This document shows, in pieces, positions 1 through 6,808 of a stretch of 16,885 nt of DNA. Position 1 is the stretch's first letter. Every line of letters begins with the position of its first letter. The notes beneath the pieces were generated by a model. It was not told the origin of the DNA and searched no databases. It saw nothing but the letters and a program-made list of their open reading frames with translations. This stretch comes from Anaerolineaceae bacterium. Its GTDB lineage: Bacteria; Chloroflexota; Anaerolineae; Anaerolineales; Anaerolineaceae. Where the stretch lies: assembly GCA_028714615.1 (NCBI GenBank), contig JAQTMA010000077.1:1-16885 (forward strand), written 5' to 3'. Made by a program: the position numbers and the translations under genes.

Positions 1-395
1 CCCAGGGAGAGGATACCCTGACCGGGATTGTGCCGGTCGGCCATATGTCAGAGAATGGAGATCAGGATTGGGGGGCTATCCGCGACCAGGCCCGCCAACA
101 AATCTTCGACCGCCTGGCAACCCTGGGAATCACGGACCTCGCAAGCCACATCAAATTTGAGACCTCCTTCACCCCGTTATCCTGGCGAAAACGCTACAAC
201 CTGGTGAAAGGGTCAACCCACGGACTTTGCCATAACCTGACGCAGTTGGGCTATTTCCGTCCGTCCAACCGGCATGCGCACTACTCCAACCTGTACTTCG
301 TGGGCGCCAGCACCCATCCGGGTACCGGGTTGCCGACCGCTATGGTCTCTGGGCGCCTGACTGCTCAGCGCATCGTGGATGAGATTACAACCTGA
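1..395 (+). CDS. Carotenoid desaturase-like FAD-dependent oxidoreductase (CrtI family), C-terminal part
   Basis: The 5' end is cut by the window edge. The reading frame is open from base 3 and ends in TGA at 393-395, leaving about 130 C-terminal residues. A GTG at 30 is an internal valine, not a start. The end has the hallmarks of the CrtI/CrtN/CrtO amine-oxidase-like family: a PVGHM segment, then NLYFVGASTHPGTGLPTAM and SGRLTAQRI, which is the C-terminal FAD-contacting block of phytoene desaturases and carotenoid isomerases. Such enzymes oxidise or isomerise C30/C40 polyenes at the membrane. The exact substrate cannot be read from this fragment. It converges on the GGR-like gene at 430-1380, and the two stop codons are about 34 bp apart. 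Related retinol-saturase-like or generic NAD(P)/FAD oxidoreductases share this tail, so the family is firm and the reaction is not. Confidence 0.85.
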   Translation, partial: QGEDTLTGIVPVGHMSENGDQDWGAIRDQARQQIFDRLATLGITDLASHIKFETSFTPLSWRKRYNLVKGSTHGLCHNLTQLGYFRPSNRHAHYSNLYFVGASTHPGTGLPTAMVSGRLTAQRIVDEITT

Positions 396-406
396 AGGTT
401 GTAATC
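383..406. terminator. Bidirectional hairpin spanning the desaturase stop codon
   Basis: There is a perfect 10-bp inverted repeat, GATTACAACC (383-392) and GGTTGTAATC (397-406), around a 4-base loop TGAA that contains the TGA stop of the upstream gene. It lies between two convergent genes, 24 bp past the stop of the minus-strand flavoprotein, so it could end transcription from both sides. Neither side has a run of T, so it is not a textbook intrinsic terminator. Confidence 0.5.
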
Positions 407-429
407 CCCAAAATCATCCCCAACTTTGA

Positions 430-1380
430 TCAGCTCCGCAACCCGAGAAGCGAGGGAAAGGAATACTTGCGCACCGCCGCCACCGAATATTCCCCCCCAG
501 AAACGATGGCTTCTGCAGCCCGGATGCCGCTGTGGATGGCGGGACCGATGCCCTCTCCCATATCCCGTGTGGCGAGACCGGCCGCATCCCCGATGATGAA
601 GGCATTCCCATTTCGCGGCGCCGGGTTCCTCCCGCGAAGATAATAGGAGTGCCCGGCTGGTTTATAATCGTGTCCCCTGACCAGTCCCATCTCATCCAGC
701 TTATCCACCAGCAGCCGCCAATGGCGCTTGAGTGTATCATTCCTGGCTTTTAGCTCAGCCGCGCTGCCGCCCACACCTACGTTTACAAACCCATTGGCTT
801 TCGGTACGTACCAGGCATACCCGGGCAGTCCATTTTGAAAGAACCACAGGAAACAGCGATCGTCCGAATAATCATACGCAAATTCCTCTTCCTGCGCGAC
901 GATCAAGGAGCCTTTGGTTTGCCCTACATCCTGTTGAAAATACGCCTGGTTGACCGGGCAGTGCGTTCCACCCGCGCCAATCAGGTATTTTGCTGAATAC
1001 TCACCATCGATGAGATACTGACCATTTTCGCAAGCAATCGTCTTCACTGTGTGGTTCACATAGTGAGAACTCGAGCGTTGTAATAACCAATGATCAAACT
1101 CGACCCGGCGGATTGCATACTGGCGGGTACGGAGTTTGAAGTGAAAACCTTTGACGGCAACCTGAAAACTGTTGAAGGGGGTGAAGCTGTGCGGATAATC
1201 CCCCGCGACCATCTCCAGGTCGCGCAGCACCTGAGGCGTGATCCACCCTGCGCATGGCTTGAAACGGGGAAAAGTAGCCTTATCCAACAGGAGGAAATCC
1301 ACCTGCCGCTGCTGCAATTTCCAGGCGCAAGCCCCGCCCGCTGGACCGCCGCCAACGATGATGACCTCGGTCTTTTTCAT
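430..1380 (-). CDS. Geranylgeranyl reductase-family FAD-dependent oxidoreductase
   Basis: This 316-residue flavoprotein has the GGR/ChlP layout. Residues 8-15 (IVGGGPAG) are the N-terminal Rossmann FAD motif, FPRFKPCAG at 37-45 is the family's PxxKPCxG block, GYAWYVPK at 187-194 matches the substrate-domain YxWxFPK block, and IIGDAAGL with GEGIGPAIHSG at 262-285 is the second FAD-binding region. The family reduces isoprenoid double bonds (chlorophyll side chains, archaeal lipids, menaquinones). I chose ATG at 1380 because it precedes the Rossmann motif directly. The frame runs on to 1572, but only as a shadow of the neighbouring gene. It begins 8 bp after the cfa stop with no clear ribosome site, suggesting translational coupling. 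It ends about 50 residues after GDAAG, so it lacks most of the usual C-terminal domain. Substrate unknown: isoprenoid chains or the product of the neighbouring Cfa are both possible. Confidence 0.85.
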   Translation of the reverse strand: MKKTEVIIVGGGPAGGACAWKLQQRQVDFLLLDKATFPRFKPCAGWITPQVLRDLEMVAGDYPHSFTPFNSFQVAVKGFHFKLRTRQYAIRRVEFDHWLLQRSSSHYVNHTVKTIACENGQYLIDGEYSAKYLIGAGGTHCPVNQAYFQQDVGQTKGSLIVAQEEEFAYDYSDDRCFLWFFQNGLPGYAWYVPKANGFVNVGVGGSAAELKARNDTLKRHWRLLVDKLDEMGLVRGHDYKPAGHSYYLRGRNPAPRNGNAFIIGDAAGLATRDMGEGIGPAIHSGIRAAEAIVSGGEYSVAAVRKYSFPSLLGLRS

Positions 1381-1388
1381 GGTATGTC

Positions 1389-2504
1389 TTAACTGAAGCG
1401 GCAATCGGGCTGTGGCGTTCCGGTGCGGGTGAAGACGATCTGCCAGAGCTGTTGGCCGCGCGACCGGAAGGCGCCGGCGCTGGTTAACAAATAATAGCGC
1501 CACATCCGGTAGAAACGATCTCCATATTTCTGCTTCAGATCTGGCCAGGCTTTTTCGAAATTGGCGTGCCACGCCATGAGAGTCGGATCATACTGGGGAC
1601 CCATATTCTGCCAATCTTCCATGACGAAACTGTTTTCCATGGCCTCGCCTAGTTGGGCAATCGAGGGCAGCATACCATTGGGAAAAATATATTTATCCGA
1701 CCACGGCTCGCCGTTCGTTATGGTTTTATTTCCGCCGATCGTATGCACAAAGGCAATCCCATCCTCTTTCAGACAACGGTCGACCACTTCCATGTACGTG
1801 CGGTAGTTCTTGTACCCCACATGCTCCATAATGCCAATAGAAATGACCGCATCGAACTTTCCTTGCACTTCGCGATAATCCTGTAAGCGCAATTCCACCG
1901 GCAATCCTTTGCACAACTCGGTACCCAGCGCAATCTGTTCCTTCGAAACCGTCAAGCCGAGCACCGAAACGCCGTATTTTTCGGCTGCATATTTTGCAAA
2001 ACTGCCCCATCCACAGCCAAGTTCCAGTATTTTCATACCGGGTTTTGCACCGATCTTCTTGCAAACCAGTTCGAGTTTCGCTTCTTGGGCATCATCCAAT
2101 GTGGTGGCATTTTTCCAATAGGCGCAGGTGTAATTCAGGCGTTTGTCCAGCATGGCGCGATAGAGATCATTACCGATGTCGTAGTGCTTGATCCCCACTT
2201 CGTAAGCCCTGGAGGAAGACTGCCGGTTGAACAACCGCGCCCGGACGGCTTGATAGAGATAGCGGATTTCGTTCCTCACTTTATCGTCAAGGTGGGCTTT
2301 GAGGACACGGTTTATGAGCTCATCGATTGAATGGCAATCCCACCACCCGACCACATACGATTCTCCCAGGCCGAGGGATGCATCGCTCAGGACGCGGTTA
2401 TAAAACCGGTTGTCACGAACCTGAATGTCCCATGGATGGCTCCCGTTAACTTCGACCTCCGCAAGCGATAGTAAATCACGCATGACCATTTCTGAATTCT
2501 GCAT
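1389..2504 (-). CDS. cfa: Cyclopropane-fatty-acyl-phospholipid synthase
   Basis: This 371-residue SAM-dependent enzyme transfers a methylene to the cis double bond of phospholipid acyl chains in the membrane. It is close to the length of E. coli Cfa (382) and alignable along its whole length, including the N-terminal domain (SLGLGESY at 43-50, GWWDC at 53-57). The SAM-binding motif LELGCGWGSFA is at 160-170. The residues corresponding to the E. coli bicarbonate/active-site set are all present: Cys127 in YTCAYW, Glu227 in MEHVG, His254 and Ile256 in VHTIG, and Tyr305 in QYDPTLMAW. Translation starts at ATG 2504 behind GAGGAGGG. It is the first gene of a pair with the GGR-like flavoprotein, 8 bp apart. 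The strong likeness to the proteobacterial enzyme could reflect transfer. A methyltransferase making methylene- or methyl-branched rather than cyclopropane lipids is the main alternative. Confidence 0.95.
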   Translation of the reverse strand: MQNSEMVMRDLLSLAEVEVNGSHPWDIQVRDNRFYNRVLSDASLGLGESYVVGWWDCHSIDELINRVLKAHLDDKVRNEIRYLYQAVRARLFNRQSSSRAYEVGIKHYDIGNDLYRAMLDKRLNYTCAYWKNATTLDDAQEAKLELVCKKIGAKPGMKILELGCGWGSFAKYAAEKYGVSVLGLTVSKEQIALGTELCKGLPVELRLQDYREVQGKFDAVISIGIMEHVGYKNYRTYMEVVDRCLKEDGIAFVHTIGGNKTITNGEPWSDKYIFPNGMLPSIAQLGEAMENSFVMEDWQNMGPQYDPTLMAWHANFEKAWPDLKQKYGDRFYRMWRYYLLTSAGAFRSRGQQLWQIVFTRTGTPQPDCRFS

Positions 2505-2534
2505 TTTTCCCTCCTCTATGCAACCTTGATCTGT

Positions 2535-2563
2535 CTTCTATGATGAACACAAATCTGGTTCAA
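2535..2563 (-). promoter_or_regulatory. Candidate sigma-70-type promoter of cfa
   Basis: On the minus strand, TTGAAC (2558-2563) and TAGAAG (2535-2540) are separated by exactly 17 bp, about 30 bp upstream of the cfa ATG. Each hexamer matches the consensus at 4 of 6 positions. The spacing and place are good and the hexamers are modest. Confidence 0.45.
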
Positions 2564-2591
2564 TAGTAGCGCGAAATGGTGCAAAGCGAAA

Positions 2592-2619
2592 GGGGGGTTG
2601 ACTTTGTAGCCAACCCCCC
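2592..2619 (-). terminator. Candidate intrinsic terminator of yceI
   Basis: A perfect 9-bp stem, GGGGGGTTG (2592-2600) with CAACCCCCC (2611-2619), encloses a 10-base loop. It lies 28 bp past the yceI stop. On the minus strand it is followed by TTTCGCTTTGC, an interrupted T-rich stretch. It separates yceI from the cfa promoter. Confidence 0.65.
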
Positions 2620-2646
2620 CGATGATTTGTGAAGTGGACGATCGGG

Positions 2647-3198
2647 TTAAGAATTGGAAGCTACAGGTGCTTGTTCAGGGACCTTGATCAGCTCAAGCTC
2701 GATCTCGATATCGATGTCATCCCCCACCAGGAAACCACCGGTCTCGAGGGCTTTGTTCCAGTTCAAGCCCCACTCCTTGCGGTTAATGCGTCCAGAAGCG
2801 GCGAACCCGAAGCTGGTCGATCCCCAGGGACTCTTGGCGCTGCCAGTGTACAGGACGTCAAGAGTCGCTTCATGGGTGATGTCTTTGATGGTCAGGTCTC
2901 CGGTCAGATGTGCGTGATGCCCATCCAACACCTTCACCCGCTTGCTCTTGAAGGTCATGGTAGGGTATACGTCTGCATTGAAGAAGTCCGCGGAGCGCAG
3001 GTGAGTGTCTCGCTGTGGATCGCGGGTGTTGATGCTGGCCGTCTCTACCTGAATATTGACGGTGGTCTCGGAGGGGGCAGCTTCGTTCAGATTGATTTCA
3101 CCAGAGAAGCGCTCGAACTGGCCGCGTACTTTCGAAATCATCATGTGGCGGACAGAGAACTGAATTTGGGTATGAGCGGTATCGATTTTCCAGGACAT
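2647..3198 (-). CDS. YceI-family lipocalin-like protein, cytoplasmic form
   Basis: This 183-residue protein belongs to the YceI family, an eight-stranded antiparallel beta barrel. Family members studied structurally bind polyisoprenoid chains. Typical family segments are visible: WKIDTAHTQIQFSVRHMM at the start, RDTHLRSADFFNADVYPTMTF in the middle (about residues 68-88), LTGDLTIKDITHE, and the RKEWGLNWNKALETGG region near the C-terminus. The start is ATG 3198, behind AAAGGAG. The frame extends 27 bases further, but that start would overlap the operator-like palindrome at 3225-3236. There is no signal peptide, unlike E. coli YceI, so it is probably cytoplasmic. It lies 84 bp downstream of the marR gene on the same strand. 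Its place beside a GGR-like reductase and a carotenoid desaturase fits an isoprenoid-carrier role, but that is inference. Confidence 0.9.
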   Translation of the reverse strand: MSWKIDTAHTQIQFSVRHMMISKVRGQFERFSGEINLNEAAPSETTVNIQVETASINTRDPQRDTHLRSADFFNADVYPTMTFKSKRVKVLDGHHAHLTGDLTIKDITHEATLDVLYTGSAKSPWGSTSFGFAASGRINRKEWGLNWNKALETGGFLVGDDIDIEIELELIKVPEQAPVASNS

Positions 3199-3224
3199 TT
3201 TTCTACTCCTTTGAAGTAAAGACA

Positions 3225-3236
3225 TTTGACATCAAA
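3225..3236. promoter_or_regulatory. Operator-like palindrome upstream of yceI
   Basis: TTTGACATCAAA has 5-bp arms (TTTGA/TCAAA) around two central bases. It is 27 bp upstream of the yceI ATG and closely matches the palindrome over the marR promoter (3773-3782), as expected for one regulator acting on both sites. I could not place a convincing yceI promoter around it. Confidence 0.5.
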
Positions 3237-3282
3237 CTATTTGTGCAAAATAATCGCGCGAGGGGAACCGGAAAGCCGGCGC

Positions 3283-3735
3283 TTATCCGCGCGAATGTGT
3301 TCCTAAGATTTTACTGAGGCTGCCCAAGGTAGCCTGTTCTTCGGGTGATAACACCCCGAACTCGTGCGAGATGGCTTCTACCATGCGAGGGAAGACCAAC
3401 TGGATCAACTGTTCCCCGGCGGGGGTCAGGCAGATCGTGACCATGCGCCGGTCAAACGTTTCGCGCTCGCGTACGACCAATCCGCGCTTCTCCAGGTTAT
3501 CCAAGACCAGGGTGATATTGCCGGTCGATTTCAACTGCTTGGCGGAAAGCGCCCCCTGGCAGAGCGGCCCGAGGTGGTACAGGGTTTCAAGCACGCCGAA
3601 CTGGCTGGGGGTGAGGCCTTCGAGCGCGGCGCTGCCGAACAATCGACTCTCCAACATGTTGGAAGCCCGGGTGAACTTGATAAACGTGTCCAAAGCCAGG
3701 GTGTTCTGGGGGTCTCCTGTGTAATGAGTTGGCAT
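3283..3735 (-). CDS. MarR-family transcriptional regulator
   Basis: This is a 150-residue winged-helix regulator of MarR type. The DNA-binding part runs from TPSQFGVLETLYHLG through the recognition-helix region (SAKQLKSTGNITLVLDNLEKRG) to the wing ERETFDRRMVTICLTPAGEQL, which has the family's DRR signature. Flanking helices form the dimer domain. MarR proteins usually repress their own and neighbouring genes and release DNA on binding a small ligand or on oxidation. The frame is open to an ATG at 3807, but a strong promoter places the transcript start near 3777, so ATG 3735 (MPTHYTG) is the likely start, despite a weak ribosome site. It is followed by yceI on the same strand. The ligand is unknown. 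The helix region resembles MhqR-like regulators, but that is only an impression. Confidence 0.92.
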   Translation of the reverse strand: MPTHYTGDPQNTLALDTFIKFTRASNMLESRLFGSAALEGLTPSQFGVLETLYHLGPLCQGALSAKQLKSTGNITLVLDNLEKRGLVVRERETFDRRMVTICLTPAGEQLIQLVFPRMVEAISHEFGVLSPEEQATLGSLSKILGTHSRG

Positions 3736-3762
3736 GGTCTGGTTCGGTCCCGTTATCTCTAG

Positions 3763-3782
3763 TTCAAATATTTTGATATCAA
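3763..3782. promoter_or_regulatory. Operator-like palindromes at the marR transcription start
   Basis: The perfect 10-bp palindrome TTGATATCAA (3773-3782) lies just downstream of the marR -10 box and covers the predicted start site near 3777. It overlaps a second imperfect palindrome, TTCAAATATTTTGA (3763-3776). Two AT-rich dyads at the transcription start fit autorepression by the MarR protein. Confidence 0.6.
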
Positions 3783-3783
3783 G

Positions 3784-3812
3784 ATAATAGCATGGTAAGC
3801 CAGTCATGTCAA
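3784..3812 (-). promoter_or_regulatory. Strong sigma-70-type promoter of marR
   Basis: On the minus strand, a perfect -35 box TTGACA (3807-3812) and a -10 box TATTAT (3784-3789, one mismatch) are separated by exactly 17 bp. The predicted start is near 3777, inside the operator-like palindrome. This decides against the long marR start at 3807, which would lie inside the -35 box. Confidence 0.8.
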
Positions 3813-3815
3813 GAG

Positions 3816-3866
3816 GTGGATCGCAGGATCGTCCGGATGAGGGTCGGGGTGATCCTGCTGATCCAC
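3816..3866 (-). terminator. Inverted repeat between the peptidase-like gene and marR
   Basis: The two-part arms GTGGATC and CAGGATC (3816-3830) pair with GATCCTG and GATCCAC (3851-3866), with a small asymmetric bulge and a 20-base loop. It lies 33 bp past the stop of the 890-residue gene and just before the marR -35 box. No T-run follows, so it is a possible terminator or an insulating hairpin only. Confidence 0.35.
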
Positions 3867-3898
3867 TCTGGGCAGGTGCTTCCGAATACGCCAGCCTA

Positions 3899-6571
3899 TT
3901 ATTGAAGGAATGTCTCGGGGGTGATCCGTCCGTCTTCGATCACCAACCCATTTGTTGCAAACACCAATTCTTCCTGGCACTGCTTCTCGGTTGTTCCCTT
4001 ATCTTTATCGAGTGGATCTACGGGTGCAAGGACAGTTAAGTTGGAAGTGATCTGCCCACTGCCACCCTCCAACCGCCAGATATTGCCATCCGGGTAGCTT
4101 TTTGTGTAGTTGACCCCGCTATACTCAATCTTTTTGAATGAGTATTCTCCATGCACCGTCCCATAGGCGTTTCCCAATCCGCAACCAGCCAGAAGCGGCA
4201 GGAGCAGCAGGCTGATGGCGAGCAGCAAGAACAAAAGGTTTTTTTGTAGTTTTCTCTTCCGGAGAAGCAACCCCAGGAGACCTGTTCCGGGGATAAGCGG
4301 AAGCAATCCCCAGCGGGCTGCTCCGGCTGTTGGATTCGTGTGTCCTGGGGCGGCTGTAAATACTTCCGCCGGATCCAAGGTGGTTACTTGCTTGGCGATA
4401 GTGACGGTGTACTTCAGTTTTATTTCTTCCTGGCCTGGTTCGATGCTGCCCTCAAAGGTAACTCCTGGCTGGGAAATGGGAGTAACCTGGGTCCAGATCA
4501 AACGTATCTTTTTGGGATCAGCCGGATCGTTTTTAAAAGTTCCATAGGCGGACATGGCTTTAATGAATACGTCCTCAGGCAATTGCCCAAGCCCAAAATC
4601 TGCTTCGTTTTCTGCATTCGATTCATATCCACAGGTATCTTGCGCGACGGTGATCAACTTAAGGTCTTTTGCCTGCCAGTCTCCCTGAAGATCAATGGGG
4701 GCTAGCTGAGCTCTGAATATCTCGTCGCCGGCTCCCATAGCAACCAGGCGGACTTTGTTGATCCCCAATTTCTGGTGGATCGGGGCAATATACAGGTTCG
4801 CTGCACCAGAAACGCGCTGAGGAGAGCCGTCGTTGATGCTAAACCAGAAGTCGGGACTGCCAGCCACACCTTCGATCTGCAGCCCGACAGGGATTCCCGA
4901 GTTCACAACCATGTCCTCTCCCGGCGATTCGCCTCCATTGCCGACCCACAACGGATAGACGGCTCCTTTAACCAATTCAGCCTGAATTTTCACGCCCGTG
5001 TCATCTCGCGTCATTTGTGGAGCTGAACTGGTAAACCAGAATTCCGTATCCCCGGTTTTCGCACGCCGGGCCAACAGATAGTCACCGTACCAGTGGCCGT
5101 TACGGACGTTTTCGGGCAGGTAGATACCACTGTTCGTTACCGAAGGCGCTGCTCCCAGCAGATAACGGGCTACGTCATCCATGTTTTTAAGGTAGCGTTC
5201 CTGGGCGCCGGCATCAAATGGATAGGTACCCGCGTTGATGGCCGCGACAAACTGGGTGCGACTGACCGAACAGACGGAAGTGTCGTCGCATAACCCGACC
5301 TGTACCATTTGAGATTGGATATAGCGAGCTTCTTCGCTGCTGCTCCAGGTGAAAGGATTTAACTGCCAGCCGAGCTTGATCCCCAGATTGACCCGTCCAT
5401 ACTTAGATAGGTGGGCAGTGAGAGCTTCATCATTGATCAAAAAAGTAGCATTGTCCGCTGCCATTTCCAGCCACCAGGATTCAACCCCCGACAGTACGTT
5501 GGCTGTCATAGGGTATTCCTCATCCTCTACCCAATGGAACAGCTCATGAGCCAGAGTCTGCCAGTTTGGTTGGCCGCCGGGCGACTCAGAAAGATCCACT
5601 GGGAGATACAGATTGCCGGTTTTCGAACTGTATTTTGGCGCATCACTTCCGCCAACAACGATATAGAGCGGGTTGTTTTTGCTCAATTCGGCAGCTTTAA
5701 TTCCCAACTCCTTCTCATATTTCTGCATGATCCCCGCAGAGGTTTCAGCCAGGTCATTAAAGGTGGCGCTTGTAGGAAGCTTAGAATCATAGAAGATGTA
5801 GACAGTGCCGAGTTTATTCCGGACGCAATAGTTGTGCCACCAATCGCCGCAGGAATCGAGCATCCCCTGCTGGACGTGAGCAGCACTACCTGGTGGGCGT
5901 TTATTCTGCGAGCTCGGTGATGGAAGGCGGAACCCTGATTTGGGTTGGGCGACAAGATAGTATGTTGTCCCTGTCTCAATTCCCTGGGGGGTGAATCCTG
6001 GGTCGGAAGCCGAAGCGGTAAGGAAGGGATTGATTTCCAATTTTCCGTCTACAGGCTCGACGTCCAACACACCTGCATATTTTCCATCCACGACCACAAC
6101 CAGGCGGGATTCGAGTGAACTGGCTGGAAACGTCAACTTGCCGCGGCGAGATCCGTCGTCGCCGCCATTCTGCAAAACGCTGTACGCCAGGGATTCGAGT
6201 TTGTACCCGGCGCCCAGAGCTTCTTCAAAAGTCTGATCTACCTGGCTGCTGGTGAGTTCCACCTTTTGGGTAATTGCTTTATCCGGCGATATTGCCAGTC
6301 CCACCCCTTTCGCGTCGGAATGGCTATTTCCATCTGGGACAATTTCTATCGTATCTACGGGCGTAAACCCAACCGGACGAATGGGGCTGGCGCCTTGTTC
6401 GAGAACCGGTTTTGCCAGCTTGCCTGTGGAAAAGAAGTAGATGCCGATTCCCCCAACCCCGATGCAACTCAGCAGGACGATCACCACAACCCCAATTCCA
6501 ATGATTCGATAAGTTCTTTTCGATGGATGAGTGCGTCCTGGGGTAGGACGGGCAGGCTGGGAAGGTAGCAT
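3899..6571 (-). CDS. Membrane-anchored HExxH zinc-peptidase-like protein with C-terminal membrane hairpin
   Basis: This is an 890-residue protein I cannot assign to a named family. After a basic, proline-rich N-terminus, residues 22-47 form a membrane anchor. The rest up to about 750 should be outside the cell. HELFH at 342-346 is a zinc-peptidase HExxH motif, and ESWWLEMAADN at 364-374 offers Glu364 or Glu369 as third zinc ligand, as in gluzincins. Residues 530-740 look like beta-rich, non-catalytic domains. Near the end, a hydrophobic stretch (756-770, with PLIPGTG), then RKRKLQK, then a second stretch (779-796) make a positive-inside hairpin, and LAGC at 794-797 reads like a lipobox. A roughly 95-residue tail follows. 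Translation starts at ATG 6571 behind AAGGAGG. The gene stands alone on its strand. Protease activity, surface adhesin or sensor are all possible. Confidence 0.8.
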   Translation of the reverse strand: MLPSQPARPTPGRTHPSKRTYRIIGIGVVVIVLLSCIGVGGIGIYFFSTGKLAKPVLEQGASPIRPVGFTPVDTIEIVPDGNSHSDAKGVGLAISPDKAITQKVELTSSQVDQTFEEALGAGYKLESLAYSVLQNGGDDGSRRGKLTFPASSLESRLVVVVDGKYAGVLDVEPVDGKLEINPFLTASASDPGFTPQGIETGTTYYLVAQPKSGFRLPSPSSQNKRPPGSAAHVQQGMLDSCGDWWHNYCVRNKLGTVYIFYDSKLPTSATFNDLAETSAGIMQKYEKELGIKAAELSKNNPLYIVVGGSDAPKYSSKTGNLYLPVDLSESPGGQPNWQTLAHELFHWVEDEEYPMTANVLSGVESWWLEMAADNATFLINDEALTAHLSKYGRVNLGIKLGWQLNPFTWSSSEEARYIQSQMVQVGLCDDTSVCSVSRTQFVAAINAGTYPFDAGAQERYLKNMDDVARYLLGAAPSVTNSGIYLPENVRNGHWYGDYLLARRAKTGDTEFWFTSSAPQMTRDDTGVKIQAELVKGAVYPLWVGNGGESPGEDMVVNSGIPVGLQIEGVAGSPDFWFSINDGSPQRVSGAANLYIAPIHQKLGINKVRLVAMGAGDEIFRAQLAPIDLQGDWQAKDLKLITVAQDTCGYESNAENEADFGLGQLPEDVFIKAMSAYGTFKNDPADPKKIRLIWTQVTPISQPGVTFEGSIEPGQEEIKLKYTVTIAKQVTTLDPAEVFTAAPGHTNPTAGAARWGLLPLIPGTGLLGLLLRKRKLQKNLLFLLLAISLLLLPLLAGCGLGNAYGTVHGEYSFKKIEYSGVNYTKSYPDGNIWRLEGGSGQITSNLTVLAPVDPLDKDKGTTEKQCQEELVFATNGLVIEDGRITPETFLQ

Positions 6572-6691
6572 GATTTCCTCCTTGAAATCCCAATGAAAGG
6601 CATGCGGGTAAGATCTGGTGGACCGGTCTACTCTCTGTATTAACGCGATGAATGCGATCTATTACACTGTACACGTGCAGGAAACACATTA

Positions 6692-6719
6692 ATAGTATGC
6701 AGAGCTTGTAGATATGCAA
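6692..6719 (-). promoter_or_regulatory. Candidate promoter of the peptidase-like gene
   Basis: On the minus strand, TTGCAT (6714-6719) and TACTAT (6692-6697) are 16 bp apart, about 120 bp upstream of the ATG at 6571. The -10 and -35 boxes each have one or two mismatches. Spacing is slightly short. Confidence 0.35.
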
Positions 6720-6746
6720 GCAAAATGTAGGGTGAAAATCATACTA

Positions 6747-6755
6747 TGTTAGAAT
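6747..6755 (+). promoter_or_regulatory. Candidate extended -10 promoter of the glycosyltransferase-like gene
   Basis: TGTTAGAAT is an extended -10 element (TGn plus TAGAAT) 53 bp upstream of the ATG at 6809. There is no good -35 box, which extended -10 promoters can do without. Confidence 0.3.
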
Positions 6756-6808
6756 TGCTTTACGGATCGCACGACCAGTGCATGCTCCCATCGGACCAGT
6801 CGAATTGA

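Noticed and set aside
1381..1572. Long N-terminal extension of the GGR-like frame, starting at 1572
   Set aside because: It overlaps the well-supported cfa 3' end, is low in family likeness, and the Rossmann motif begins right after ATG 1380.
3736..3807. Longer MarR start at 3807
   Set aside because: It lies inside the -35 box of a strong promoter whose transcript starts near 3777, so it cannot be translated from that mRNA.
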